Shown in pieces: positions 45,335-55,860 of a stretch of DNA of 64,000 bases. The DNA is from Anastatus disparis (Eukaryota; Arthropoda; Insecta; Hymenoptera; Eupelmidae), in the NCBI GenBank assembly GCA_017163975.1, contig JAFFSR010000264.1, forward strand, positions 7,740,001-7,804,000, read 5' to 3'. Both the position numbers and the translations under genes were made by a program. A model generated the notes under the pieces. That model saw nothing but the letters and a program-made list of their open reading frames with translations, ran no database searches and was not told the DNA's origin. Every line of letters starts with the position of its first letter. Position 1 is the first letter of the stretch.

Positions 45335-46080
45335 TTATGATCGACCGACAATTAAATATAGAACTCCTTTTACTACCAGATGAAATATGTTGGACTGATT
45401 CCTCACGGGTTGGGCGCGAATGAGCTAGAATAGTTAACGAGATGTCAATAGCCCAGGTAGTTGATTATGGTAATCGTGGGATTATCACGAACCAAACTAT
45501 GGGTGAAGTTTTAAGCCATATCTATCAGTAAAAATTAAAAAGATATCTTGGTGAATGAGCAGCTGCTTTGGTGCCAAAGTATGACGATCAGATAAAAAAC
45601 CCGCCGTTAAGCTGTCGGATTATTTCCTCAAGCTACTTCACTACGTTGCAAGACAAGCAGTCTGATCTTTTTCCGATTGCAACAGACGTTTATGAAGACC
45701 GTCGATATCCCCCCAATTTACCCACCAGTCAAAGAAATTCACCGTCGATTACTATTCCTTGTACTACCCCCGTCATGACCACTACTCTTAGCACTAGCAC
45801 ATGCCCTCTATCAATAGGTATATCGAGTTTCCCTAACCCTATGATGTTAAGCAATACAATCTCTGCAAGCACTACTACGACATATCATGGAGAACAGAAA
45901 CGAGCACACCAGGACCTTCACCCAGCAGAATCAACAATACCCTAGTCTTATCTTCGGGCATCCTGCAATCCCAGTATACACCGATCCGTATCGATCGACG
46001 ATGGATGCCTCCATATTTTACAAGGAGAAACAAACAAGCCAAATCATCGCCAACTAGCACGTCTCCTTTAAAGGAGATAG
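45335..46080 (+). pseudogene. Gypsy gag, 5' part (broken)
   Basis: A degraded start (MIDRQLNIELLLLPDEICWT near 45336, with stops at 45420 and 45528) leads into a 126-codon open stretch to 45945. That stretch is rich in Thr, Ser and Pro (TTTLSTSTCPLSIGISSFPN). The gag frame then shifts near 45900-45950. This is the amino-terminal half of Gag of the LTR retrotransposon whose 3' LTR is at 48494. The 350 bp before it (44985-45335) show no gene. Confidence 0.5.
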
Positions 46081-47632
46081 AAAAAAGGACCCGGAATCCT
46101 TTCTCAATAATTCACAAGGGTGTCGAGCAGCTTATGGATTGACCGTGGACATGATTATCTGGGCGCCGCCTGCTGTATTAGATGAGGAATCCCATCAGTT
46201 GTTCAGGAGGGAAAATAAAAACTGGCATACGTTCGAAGATTTGGTAGATGCTTTTCGTTTGCAGTTCTGTATGGAAGGTGTTCAGAAATATCTGAAAGTG
46301 GAGATAGAAAGGCGAACACAAGGTTTCCAAGAATATGTTAGCACATATCTCTCTAAACTATGGGATCTAATGGACCAAATTCGACCACCGATGACAGTTG
46401 AAAAATAATTGAATAGAGCGTATAAGAATTCACACCCTAGTTATCGACAACGGATTTATCGAGATCAGTTTAGGAGATTTATAGAACTACAGAAACTAGG
46501 TAAAAGAGAAGAGACTCGCAGAGCCCAAGATAAAGCATATAGACCCCCTTCAGCTCCTGACGAATCCTTTTACCCTATTACAGCTTACACTGGTCAGAAT
46601 ATCCCCAGATTAAATAAGACTCCTATTATCCTTTCCTTGGATTTCGACAATGATCTACAACGTCTCCACCCAACACCAGTGCTAGCTCCAATTAGCAGTG
46701 ATTACCATTCAGCAACCACTTTAGCTAATACTCTATTTGAGAGAACCAACGTTCCTGTAAAGGACTGCACGGCAGAAGTTGGTAAACGAGCAAAAGAGAG
46801 CAATATGGCTGATAGTCATAGCAATTTAAAGAGTCTCCCTAACTATAGAAAAAGCGTAGCATATAGTCAGGTAGTAAGTAGCGTCGGTAGCATTGGACCC
46901 ATTCCTGGGAGAGTACGGAATAGTCATGGCAAAGTATGTGGTGGTACTGTCGATAGTAACAATCATACCCAACACTTACCTTTAGACAATGAGTCTATAG
47001 AGAGCAAGCTAGCAGGAAGCAGCATAAAAGTTAAAAGTGAGCATGCAGAGAGCAGCATGATCGCGGATAGTTATAACCCACGAACTATGCTCACCACCCC
47101 TCAGTCATTCACTATTCAACCTCTCATGTCCCTTAAGATTACCCCACCAGATAAGATGTCCCTAACACCTTCTGTTATTCCTAATGAAACAAGTCCCACT
47201 AAATCTACACCATCCTTCATGTCACTTAAAATTACGCCTCCATTTCCCATCCCTAACCCATCCCACGAATCCATATCCATGATTCCTTCCTTGATGTCCC
47301 TCAAGATATCCCCTCTAACCTTCCTCTCTACTTGTGAAATATCGCCAACCCGTCCCAAAGCCGCATATGAAAAACCACCCAAAGCATACAAGAGCAACCA
47401 GGAAGTTAAAAAGAGTGAGAAAGCAACCAATCGACCCGTATCCTTCATTCAGCAAAGCCCCTTGCCCAGAATACCATCTTTAATATTTTTACAGATTAAC
47501 CCTGCCAATAGTTATGTAAAGTCTTTATTAATCAAACCCATGATCCTTTCAGCTGTTAGATATCTATGTTCTTCCATATATGTGTGTTTAACGTCTCATG
47601 CTCATAATTCATTTAACCTCATTGCTAGCTAA
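46080..47632 (+). pseudogene. gag: Gypsy Gag core with Ser/Pro-rich tail, no pol
   Basis: The frame from about 46077 contains DPESFLNNSQG, WHTFEDLVDAFRLQFCMEGV, RRTQGFQEYVSTYLSKLWDL and QIRPPMTVEK, the retrotransposon Gag capsid pattern. A single TAA at 46406-46408 separates it from a 408-codon continuation in the same frame (46409-47632). After the capsid the tail repeats MSLKITPP-type units (near 47131, 47221 and 47296, with variants) and is rich in Ser, Pro and Thr. No zinc knuckle, protease or reverse transcriptase follows; the polypurine tract and LTR come 850 bp later. It appears to be a gag-only, non-autonomous derivative. Confidence 0.75.
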
Positions 47633-48480
47633 TCACTTTTCCATAAGTGAAAAGAGTTGAACAAATTCGTTAAAAATTTAGTATATGAAACCTTGACTAT
47701 ACTCCCAAGACCCTTAGAGATATTAAAATGATTTACATAATGCCTAATTGTTACTAACCACCTGTATCCAGAGTCTCATATTCATTTTACTAACTTTGCT
47801 ATCATTTATAAAACTTTGTCTTTTAATCACAATTATAGCTAAATGAACTGATATCTTATTTTTTTTTTCCAACTTATTAATTCAAATTGGTTTAGTTATA
47901 TTAAATAAATTTAATTATTTTTTTATATTCTAATGCATTCAGCTTCACTAGTGCTATAAAAGTTTACTTATCAATAAGAATTAACAATGAAAAATTGCTG
48001 CAATAAAAATAAAATATCAAAATAAAAATCAGACTATGTAACGTAACAGCACCAGAGCGTCATCTTCCAGTAAGTAATCAGTTTTTCATTTTATTTGATA
48101 ATTTTCAACATAACATTGTAATAATTTTTTTTGTATAGTATGAGTGAGATTTGATGTAAGAGCGGGTTATGAATGTTTTTGACAGCGTAGATTTAAGATC
48201 TTTATTGTAAAACTACTTTGGGGTAAGCCAGTCGCAGCGTCAATAGTTTAGCTCGCACACATACAGCGCGTACATATACAACTTAATTGAATTATTTTTA
48301 TTCAAGAATATCATATTGCAGAAGAAAAATAATGAAAATTTGTTTAATTCTTATTACACCAAACACCAATGTAGATAACACCGATTATCTTAGGTTAAGT
48401 TCCTTTTTTTTTTAATTTAACTTTTTGTTTTTTTTGCGCCCTTTTACGAAAGCATCCGGTTCCACCGTATACTTCTGTTT
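47633..48480 (+). other. 3' non-coding region of the gag-only gypsy element
   Basis: AT-rich, no open frame of note, leading to the polypurine tract and 3' LTR. Confidence 0.6.
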
Positions 48481-48493
48481 GGTAGGGGGGGAT
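48481..48493 (+). promoter_or_regulatory. Gypsy polypurine tract
   Basis: GGTAGGGGGGGAT abuts the LTR start, identifying the following repeat as a 3' LTR. Confidence 0.85.
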
Positions 48494-49427
48494 TGTAACA
48501 TGGCAAAATTGCCATGTTACTTAAACCTTGCTTTTATAATAGATAGTATATGTGGCAAAAGGTAGACCTTAAATTCGCGCGTGGTTAAATGAGAGACAAC
48601 GCCAGTCAAGCTAAAGCCAACCCCAAGCCACTAACTATACCCACGTGCACAGCACATCACGAAACCATCAACATACAGTAAAGCTTAACCAACGTGCCTA
48701 GTCTACGCATAGCCTGACTCTAGCAGTCAAGTAGACGGAAAAGGCAAGAGTATAAGGTAGCGTGCATAGCGTGCCGCATGAAGAAAGAAAAGCATCCATC
48801 TTGAGATGCTCATTCTTTCTGCCGTTTGCGTACAGGTCGGTCGACTTCACGTTTTTTTAGTGTGCTTGCGCAACCGTTTGTACAAAGCGAAAATAAGTCT
48901 TATATACCTCTCATGTTTGCGTTTTCTGAGGGCAAAGGAGAGTACTTATTGTGTGAGTATAAAAGCATAAATGCTTTTAATAACCTCGATTGTATTTAAG
49001 CTTTAACGATTAAGATACATCGTTATTTTTCTTTGCTCTGTGCGCGTGTGTGCTGGTGACCACGTGCGAGGTATTAATTCGTGCGTCCAGTTTTCTTTCT
49101 AGCTTTCGTTCAAGCTACTTATTCGTGTAACTTTCGAATAAAATACCCTACATCAATTAATCGAACGCATCATTGGCTCTCTTTTCGCCACGTGGCTTTA
49201 ATATTTGTACGATTAAGATAACTTAGGTGTCGCGTCCGTATCACGTGACTGGCGCCCTTTCCTGTGTATAGCTAGTGTTCGCCATTGATTAAAATTTATA
49301 AATTCCGTATTTTCCAGCTGATTTCTTTTTTTGTTTTATGTGTATGTTATAGTGTAATAACCAATTATATCTCTAGCTATACGTTTAGCTAAATTAGTAT
49401 GGTTACCTGATCCCCATGGCTGTTACA
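48494..49427 (+). repeat. Gypsy 3' LTR (copy 2)
   Basis: 934 bp from TGTAACATGGC to CATGGCTGTTACA, with terminal inverted TGTAAC/GTTACA. It opens with a perfect hairpin (GTAACATGGC...GCCATGTTAC). Plus-strand signals are GAGTATAAAAGC near 48957 and AATAAA near 49137. It is homologous to 21780-22665. Confidence 0.9.
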
Positions 49428-49477
49428 ATTGGGTTATTGGGTTATTGGGATATAACAGATACGGATATAATACTGCA

Positions 49478-49557
49478 AAAAAAAATCACTTCAATCTCGA
49501 GTTTTTCGCAAAAAATTTTTAATAAAATTTTTTCCGGCTCCACGTTGGGCACCATTG
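49478..49557 (-). repeat. Inverted gypsy leader and primer-site fragment
   Basis: On the minus strand it reads TGGTGCCCAACGTGGAGCCG and then TTTTTTGCGAAAAACTCGAG, homologous to the leader after LTR copy 1 (22668-22760). It therefore lies back to back with LTR copy 2, in the opposite orientation. Confidence 0.6.
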
Positions 49558-49586
49558 AAACGCGAGACTTTTAAATTAAAAAATAA

Positions 49587-49657
49587 GCGGACACCGGTCG
49601 CGAATCCCGTTCCTCGAGATCTCCAGGCACGAGCTCTAATCACTGAGCCAGTGTCGC
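49587..49657 (-). repeat. tRNA-like sequence
   Basis: On the minus strand GCGACACTGGCTCAGTGATT starts a tRNA-like fold with an A-box-like TGGCTCAGTGATTAGAGC and a B-box-like GGATTCGCGACC. GTGT(C)CGC pairs imperfectly with the first seven bases. The anticodon and T arms are degenerate. It may be a pseudo-tRNA or a SINE head. Confidence 0.4.
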
Positions 49658-49808
49658 AATGCTATATACAAGTTGCGACGAGCATACATACCCGCGTATT
49701 CAAATTTCCCGCCTAACGGCCAGCTACGATAGAACAGTAGTCCTGAGCTCAGCCGCTAGGCGGTAACCTCGAACGTCGTTGCACGCAACGGGAAAAATGA
49801 GGCTAGAG

Positions 49809-49819
49809 TATATAAAAGG
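49809..49819 (+). promoter_or_regulatory. TATA box
   Basis: TATATAAAAGG, a consensus-grade RNA polymerase II TATA element, in an otherwise GC-balanced stretch. Confidence 0.7.
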
Positions 49820-50138
49820 CCGAGAAGCTAACCAGAGCAGAGCAGTGTAGACTACGGTCTCTCCCCTCTCTTTACCTAAGTGAGCACACAAGGCTAAGAG
49901 AGAATGAGACAGGTAGTAGCTGGCTGCCTTGGCTTGTGGAGCACCACAGCTTAGGCAGAGCTTCTTTCGCTTGCACATGAGGGTACACCAAGTGTGCACA
50001 CAGGTCTACACTACAGTGCAAATGCTGGCAGTACTAGAGTTACGTCAAGTGAGCACACAGGCGTAAATCTACCTGCCTAGAGTACACTCGCAACCTTTTG
50101 CCGGCGCCGCAATGCCGAACTTGCGCCGCTGAATTTAA

Positions 50139-50484
50139 GGGTGACGTCCACCCAAAATATTATATTCTATTTCACATTTCGCCACTAGCTCAATTAAGGG
50201 TGTCGTCCACCCATAGCTTGTCGCGCCCGTGTTTACGTGAACAATAGAATAAATTAAGGGTGTCGTCCACCCATTGCATTACATTCGATTGAAGGACTCC
50301 GTCCTACTGCCGCGTAGTTATTAAGATATTGGAATAAGTTAAGGGTGTCGGCCACCCATTGTCTTCACTTCACTTAAGGGCCCCGCTCGCCCATAGAGAT
50401 TCGTAAATCAGATAATCAAGGGAGCCGGCCACCCATTATTATTACTGTAGAATTAAGTATAACGATATTAGGTGCCGTTGCCTA
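50139..50484 (+). ncRNA. Array of about eight short hairpins in the gypsy leader
   Basis: GGGTG-loop-CACCC occurs at 50139-50153, 50198-50212, 50258-50272 and 50343-50357, with loops ACGTC, TCGTC, TCGTC and TCGGC. Variants keep pairing with other bases: AGGAC/GTCCT at 50293-50305, GGGC/GCCC at 50378-50392, and TAGGT/GCCTA at 50469-50484. GGGAG/CACCC at 50420-50434 keeps four of five pairs. Most are preceded by TTAA and followed by CCAT. Spacing ranges from about 35 to 60 nt. Compensating stem changes suggest selection on RNA structure. Function is unknown; genome packaging or translation control are guesses. Confidence 0.65.
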
Positions 50485-51099
50485 TTAGTATCATTATAAT
50501 TAGTTATTAATCATTTGTCTCTTTTTGTTTTGCACATTGTTGCAGGTAAAAGCCGCCGGTATATTTTAGACCGTCCAGGCCGTAGAATCTATAAGTTAAA
50601 ATAAACTATCATTCAGATTCATTAAAGATCATTAATTGATTTGATTCATTTATTAAATAGCTGTCAAGTGGCCGAGACAAGTTACTTTTGTAAATTATAT
50701 TTCATTAAGGTTAGGTTAGTTTATTTGCATTATATGAAAATATTAGGTTTAGTTTTGATTAATACATTATTATTATTTCATATTTGTAATCGTCGTTGTA
50801 CATGAGTTTTGTGAGTACAATAAAGCCTAGGTTCTCCCTAGCATAACCAAACGTGTCAAACCTGGTTACTTTCCTTTACTTTCCACCACCCAATCCCTCC
50901 AACTCCTGCCGATCTTACCCTGGTACCTCACTGAAGCGTCTGGCAACAGGAGTTACACGTATTTTCCCCTCCCGAAAGGGAAAAACGTTACAAAGTTAAA
51001 ATCATACATATAAGACTCTTCGACGGTATAGTAGATATCTTTTATGGAAATATAACATGTGGATGAAAATCCACCATGTTACAATCTTACAATTAAAGG

Positions 51100-52430
51100 A
51101 AAAATATTTAGAAGAAATAATTGAAAAACAAGAAAATAGGAAATTAGTGGCTAATACCTCAGAACAACCATTAATAAAATTACTAGAAAAATTACTTGAA
51201 AAAAGCCAAGAAAAATCTAAAAAAAAAGTTTAGGAAAACTGGCTGAAGAATTCACGATTGAAAAATACGATAGTAAAAATTCAATCGCTAATCAATGAAT
51301 ATCTAATTTTGGAAAAGAATGTGTACGGTTTGAGATAACAAAAGACGAAAAAAAAATTGATATTCTACAATCCATTTTGGAAAAAGGTGCCATAGATTGG
51401 TATTGTTGTACATTTCTAAAGCTTACAATTGAAACAAATTGAGAAAAGTAGAAAGAGAATTTTTGCAACACATTTGCCAGTAATGGCTGGTCTCCAATAA
51501 CGTATGCATTATCATTTTAATATCAAACCGGTTCGTTATTAAAATATTCTGTGGAAAATGAAAAAATTTTATTACAAGTAAAGAAAACTATTGATATTGG
51601 AACATTGATAGACCTCATTGCTACAGGCTTACTAAATTACATAATTGATAAAATTGATATCGAAAAAAAAACTCACAAAGTCTGAAGACCTACACAATTA
51701 AATAGGTAAATTAGAACATCTAACTCATAAAAAAAATTTTTATTTAAAAATGAATAAACCATACGTCAAAGATAAAAATAAAAAAACACCTTGCAAAATA
51801 TGCAAAGAAAAAGAAAAAGGGATACGTTTTCATCCAGAGGCTGAATGCTGGTTCAAAGATCAAGAAAATAAAAATAACAAAATATAATAAATAAACTTCT
51901 TAACATTGGATCTAGAACCAAGCGATAAGGATCCAAAAAAATTAATGATACCACCATTAATTGAACTCAATATTAAATTAAATGATATTTTAGAAGTATC
52001 TACTATATAAGATCCAGGATCAAATGTTTCATTAATAAATGCAAAGCTGGTACATTTGAAATATAACAATAACAAAATAGAAAAAACAAACTTGAGAACA
52101 ATTAATGGTGTTTATAAAACAGATGGATTGATAAAAATAAAAATAAAAATTATGAATATAGAAGACTACATGAATGTGTTCATAATTAATAATGAGAATT
52201 TCAAATATACAATAGGATTAGATTGTATAGAAAAATTTAAGTTGATACAAAATGAGAAATTAGAGATAGAACAGAAAAGTTCCGAATTTAAAGAAATAAT
52301 AAAAGAGTATCAAATAATTTTTAATGAACATATTGAAATAAGTACTTTCAATGTTCTAACAAGTCACCTAAATCAGCATCAAGAAAAAACAATAAAGAAT
52401 CTAAAAAGAAAATATTATTTATATACGTAA
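51100..52430 (+). pseudogene. Second gypsy element: Gag and protease region
   Basis: Gag-like KLAEEFTIEKYDSKNSIANQ, then FGKECVRFEITKDEKKIDIL, lies at about 51236-51370. A Cys/His box TPCKICKEKEKGIRFHPEAE follows (C-x2-C-x9-H-x4-C, about 51788). The aspartic protease segment has DPGSNVSLINAKLVHLKYNN (active site near 52014) and IGLDCIEKFKL (near 52212). An open stretch at 52056-52430 ends at a MITE. Stops break the gene at several points. The order Gag, protease, then RT is that of Ty3/gypsy elements. Confidence 0.75.
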
Positions 52431-52596
52431 CTTGGGAGTACGAAGGATGAATACAGGCGAGACTAAAGTGTTTGTCGCTTGAGTAGCAGTCGAGGGCGTG
52501 CTTCGCGCTTCGCGCGCCCTCGACCAACTGCTACTCAAGTGACAAGCACTTTAGTCAAGCCTGGATTCAGAATCCCTCGTACTCCTAAGTTACGTA
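52424..52596. mobile_element. 173-bp palindromic MITE
   Basis: It begins TACGTAACTTGGGAGTACGA and ends with its near inverse (CTCCTAAGTTACGTA). The arms pair almost throughout, with GTCGAGGGCG against CGCCCTCGAC around a TTCGCGCTTCG centre. It interrupts the second gypsy element between protease and reverse transcriptase. Confidence 0.85.
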
Positions 52597-52855
52597 GATA
52601 AGTTTATGTCGTTGGTAGGTCGTATGAGGAACTATAAAAATGATTTTTTAAAATTAATGATATATGTTTTATTAAAAAAAAGTAAATAATGTCATTATTT
52701 ACTTATTTATTTCACTTATTAACTGTTTAACTTTGAAAATTTGTTTAAACAAAACATTCAGTGAAGTTAAGATTTTATATGAATTTGTATGAGCATTGAC
52801 ATATCTAACGACATTCTTTTGTTTTCACTAACCTACGAATCGATGTCACTCGCGT

Positions 52856-52986
52856 CATATACGGCCATGCTGTGCGATATCTCGATCTGTCAATACTCCC
52901 GTAGGGAGTATAGAGCTGTCAATACTCCCTAAGGGAGTATTGACAGAGAGAATATTGTCGAGATATTAGCATGAACGTATGCAATG
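52856..52986. mobile_element. Palindromic MITE with CTGTCAATACTCCC repeats
   Basis: Perfect hairpin at 52916-52946 (CTGTCAATACTCCC and inverse) with an upstream third copy near 52887. Outer arms carry CATGCTGTGCGATATCTCGA and its diverged inverse. It lies inside the broken gypsy element. Confidence 0.75.
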
Positions 52987-53069
52987 CCTATACAAATTTA
53001 GCGTGGTCTATAGGTATTCCACCGAATACGGCCTACGACGACATAAAAAAATATATACGCAAAAGATAA

Positions 53070-53830
53070 GTATTATATGGGCACCATAAAAGATTACGAA
53101 GCCAGAATAGATCTTATAATAGATAAATACTGCAGCAAGAGACCATAAAGATGCATAATTGAAGACAAGAAAGAAATAGAAAAGGAAATTTCGGAATTAT
53201 TTTTAAAAAATTTAATAAAAGAATAATACAGTACCTTTGCTGCACCAGTAAAACTAGCTTATAAAAGAGATAAAAACAAGAAATCAAGACTATGTATAGA
53301 TCTCAGAAATTTAAATAATATAATAGTTCCTCAAGCACAACCATTCCCATTAATTGAAGATTTAGTAATAAATAACAAGAAGTTGCAGATATTTCTTAAA
53401 ACTTGATATAAACTCTGCATTTTGGTCCATTTCTCTACGAATTGAAGATATAAGAAAAACAGGCTTTGTAACCCAAGATGGTCATTTTCAATAGACTTGC
53501 CTACCATTTAGATTAAGATCATCACCAGCTATTTTCCGAAGGATCTTACATAACATAATAAGAAAACATAATTTATTAAATTTCACAGTAAATGATATAG
53601 ATGACATACTGATATTTTCAAAATCTTTCGAGGAACATATGGACCATCTATCACAATCATTAGAGGCAATAATGAAAGAAGGGTTCCGATAAAAAATTTC
53701 AAAGTGCACATTTGCATTGGAGTCTGTACAATACTTAGGCCACATAATAAAGCACAAGTCGATTTCTCCGATAAGGGATAATTTGATTTCAACACGAAAT
53801 TTTCCTATACCGGAACACAAACAGAAATAA
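53070..53830 (+). pseudogene. Second gypsy element: reverse transcriptase
   Basis: Segments are STFAAPVKLAYKRDKNKKSR, CIDLRNLNNIIVPQAQPFPL, LDINSAFWSI (after a frameshift near 53400), TGFVTQDGHFQ, LRSSPAIFRRIL and NDIDDILIFSKSFEEHMDHL (catalytic box IDD, near 53600). SKCTFALESVQYLGHIIKHK follows. These are the ordered Ty3/gypsy RT motifs. Several stops and one frameshift. A palindromic MITE and other DNA (53841-54640) separate it from RNase H. Confidence 0.85.
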
Positions 53831-53840
53831 AAAAAACATT

Positions 53841-54072
53841 TAAAAAAGACGCTTTTATAATGGAAGAACCATACTAAAAAGTATTAAATAAATTAATTTA
53901 GTTCCTTAAAATTACTTTCATACAGTTCATTTTAATAATTAAGAGAAAATGTTTGTTGTAAAATTTTCTCTTCATTATTGAAATGAACTGTGCAAAAGTA
54001 ATTTCAAGAAAGTAAATTAATTTATTTAATACTTTTTAGTGTAATTTATCCATTATAAAAGCGTGTTTTTAA
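53841..54072. mobile_element. Palindromic MITE with AAAAGCGT/ACGCTTTT ends
   Basis: AAAGACGCTTTTATAATGG at the left is the inverse of CCATTATAAAAGCGTGTTTT at the right. Inner arms share TAAATAAATTAATTTA and ATGAACTG. The centre is near 53955. About 230 bp, non-coding. Confidence 0.8.
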
Positions 54073-54164
54073 AATGTTTTTTAGAATTTTTTACTCTCTA
54101 CTTTTTAGTCAAAATTGAATTTCCTATGAATAATTTTTTTTTTAATTTTGTATTTTATTGTATC

Positions 54165-54385
54165 TTTTGTACATTTCCATATCCCCTATACATTCCCCTA
54201 TCACCCATATATTCACCTATCCCCTATATATCCACCAATTCCATATACATTCCCATATCCCCTATGATTCCTCTATCCTCTATATTCTCCCTATACATTC
54301 CCATATCCCTACGATTCCCCTATCCGCTATAATTTCCCTTATACATTCCCCTATCCCCTATGTATTTTCTACATTTATCAACTTA
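54165..54385 (+). repeat. CCCCTATACATTCCCCTAT minisatellite
   Basis: Pyrimidine-rich units of about 15-20 bp (CATATCCCCTATACATTCCC) repeat a dozen or so times with variation. Open frames here come from the repeat. Confidence 0.85.
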
Positions 54386-54414
54386 ACAACATTCTATCAA
54401 CTAGCCTCGAGCCA

Positions 54415-54612
54415 AAGATAGCCTCCCCACTCAAACTTCCTTGGAGATGACTTTGCACATCAGTTATCGCCGACCTGACAACGGATTATTGCATTGTCAT
54501 CTGAGACCAAAGTCTATGCCGAATTTCAGAAATTTCCATCGACAAAAAGTGCCTCAAATCGAGCGTGCAAGATTTGATTACAGACAGACAGACCGACAGA
54601 CGTGAAAGCAAG
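54415..54612 (+). repeat. RTE/SINE-type 3' tail with GACAGACAGACC end
   Basis: ATGCCGAATTTCAGAAATTT followed by GATTACAGACAGACAGACC is the kind of 3' end seen in many insect RTE-type retroelements and their SINEs. The body upstream is short, so this is a truncated copy. Confidence 0.45.
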
Positions 54613-54639
54613 ATTAATAAAAGCGTGTAAGAAAAAAAT

Positions 54640-55710
54640 GTTTGACAAGTCTTAGGAAAAATCAACTTTTATAATGAACATGTACCAAAAAGCTCACTAA
54701 TTCTGGATCCACTGCATAATTTATTAAAAAAAGGACAAGAATTCATCTGGTCAGAGGAATGTCGAAAAACCTTCGAATACATGAAAAACTTCCTCTGTAC
54801 TCAACCATTATTAGCTATCTTTGACCAAGACCTACCAATACACATATACACAGATACAAGTTTAAAAGACATAGGTGCTGTATTGAAACAGCCACGACTA
54901 AATGAAAACCCAAAAACTGAAAAACCAGTAGCATATTTTTTAAGAAAATTATATGACACAAAAAAAGCAATTTACTTAGAATGTATAGCAATGAAAGAAT
55001 CAGTAAAGTATTGGCATCATTGGTTTATGGGCAAGAATTTTAAAATATTTTCAGATTATAAAGCACTAGAAAAAATGAATATAAAAGCTAGAACAGATGA
55101 AGAATTAGGTGATCTCACTTACTACTTATCACAATTTAATTTTAAAATAATATATCATCCAGGCAAAGATAATTTAGAGGCAGACTGCTTAACGACATGT
55201 CGGAGCTGCAGGAATCTTTTTAAATTCTTAAATTAAACAAACATAATGACTTGTCCGTACTAAAGTTATATTAGTACAATAATTTTTGTTAAAATAAGAA
55301 ATCATTTGGACTTGTTATTTTTTTATGAGCTTGGATTGGAAATTATATATCAAACTCGACAAACCTAACCTTAAAATACGATATATTGAAAGTTGTTATT
55401 ATAACTTTGTATGTATAATATTTTGGTGGTTTTCTTGAGTTGTCCGCACTAGAGTTTAATCTTACAAATTTTTTCTTTATCGCAAAAAAACTCAATTAAA
55501 CGCATCGTTTATTCATAAGTTAAGATTGGAAATATTATTAGAAGGCGGACAGCTTCGTCATGCTCTTAAGCAGAAATCCAGTATTAGAGCCCCAAGAAAA
55601 CAAAGACAATATGTTAAAAGTTGTGAACTTAATAAACTTAAAAGATCTTTTGGAAGACCAAGAAAAAAACAAAAATATAAAACTAAACAAAAACAAACTA
55701 AATCTTAAAA
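54640..55710 (+). pseudogene. Second gypsy element: RNase H and connection domain
   Basis: LGKINFYNEHVPKSSLILDP, GQEFIWSEECRKTFEYMKNF, LPIHIYTDTSLKDIGAVLKQ (RNase H start), KPVAYFLRKLYDTKKAIYLE, FSDYKALEKMNIKARTDEEL and YHPGKDNLEADCL follow in order to 55190. The frame is cut there by a TTAA-targeted insert and resumes at 55567 with RNPVLEPQENKDNMLKVVNL, to about 55700. Integrase is not found, as the element is truncated before the repeat at 55718. The stretch 54781-55236 is open and well conserved. Confidence 0.88.
55193..55565. mobile_element. TTAA-targeted MITE in the gypsy RNase H region
   Basis: 373 bp flanked by TTAA (55189-55192 and 55566-55569). Termini CGACATGTCGGAGCTGCAGG and GAGCATGACGAAGCTGTCCG (right end, inverse) match at 13 of 20 positions. 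Without it and one TTAA the gypsy frame reads DCL-S-RNPVLEP without a gap, which proves the insertion point. Confidence 0.85.
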
Positions 55711-55717
55711 ATAATCT

Positions 55718-55860
55718 GTCTTAGCAAAATTTACCTCGCTCCTAACGTCGCTAGGCTGCATTTTTATATATTATATTATTATATATGAATTTGCTAATTT
55801 TATTGACAATAGTATTTCAATATAGAATATGTATTAAATTTCTTTTCATACACTCATATC
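55718..55860 (+). repeat. Dispersed repeat R55, copy 1
   Basis: AGCAAAATTTACCTCGCTCC, TAACGTCGCT, TGCTAATTTTATTGACAATA. It matches 60828-60950 in the same orientation. The nature is unknown. Confidence 0.7.

Larger units (their letters stand above)
49660..50992 (+). repeat. LTR-like promoter and transcribed leader region
   Basis: Plus-strand order: TATA box (49809-49819), a start-like GAGCAGAGCAGTGTAGAC about 25-35 bp later, and three AAGTGNGCACACAGG words (near 49877, 49991 and 50046). The hairpin array follows (50139-50484), then an acceptor-like TTGTTGCAGGTAA (50540), AATAAA (50819-50824), and an end in AACGTTACA at 50992. Promoter, poly-A signal and a GTTACA end resemble an LTR, but the TG start and a primer site after the end were not found. 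It lies just before the second gypsy coding region and may be its 5' LTR. Confidence 0.5.

Noticed and set aside
21780..49427. LTR copies 1 and 2 as the two ends of one 27-kb element
   Set aside because: Same orientation, with a primer site after copy 1 and a polypurine tract before copy 2, but the flanking bases (AACT and ATTG) do not match. The LTRs differ by indels, and the interior holds many unrelated elements. Possible but unsupported.
49587..49657. Functional tRNA gene
   Set aside because: Anticodon and T stems do not pair well and the acceptor stem needs a bulge.
50139..50484. CRISPR-like array at the gypsy leader
   Set aside because: Repeats are short hairpins with compensating stem changes and no near-identical repeats; no cas genes; eukaryotic context.
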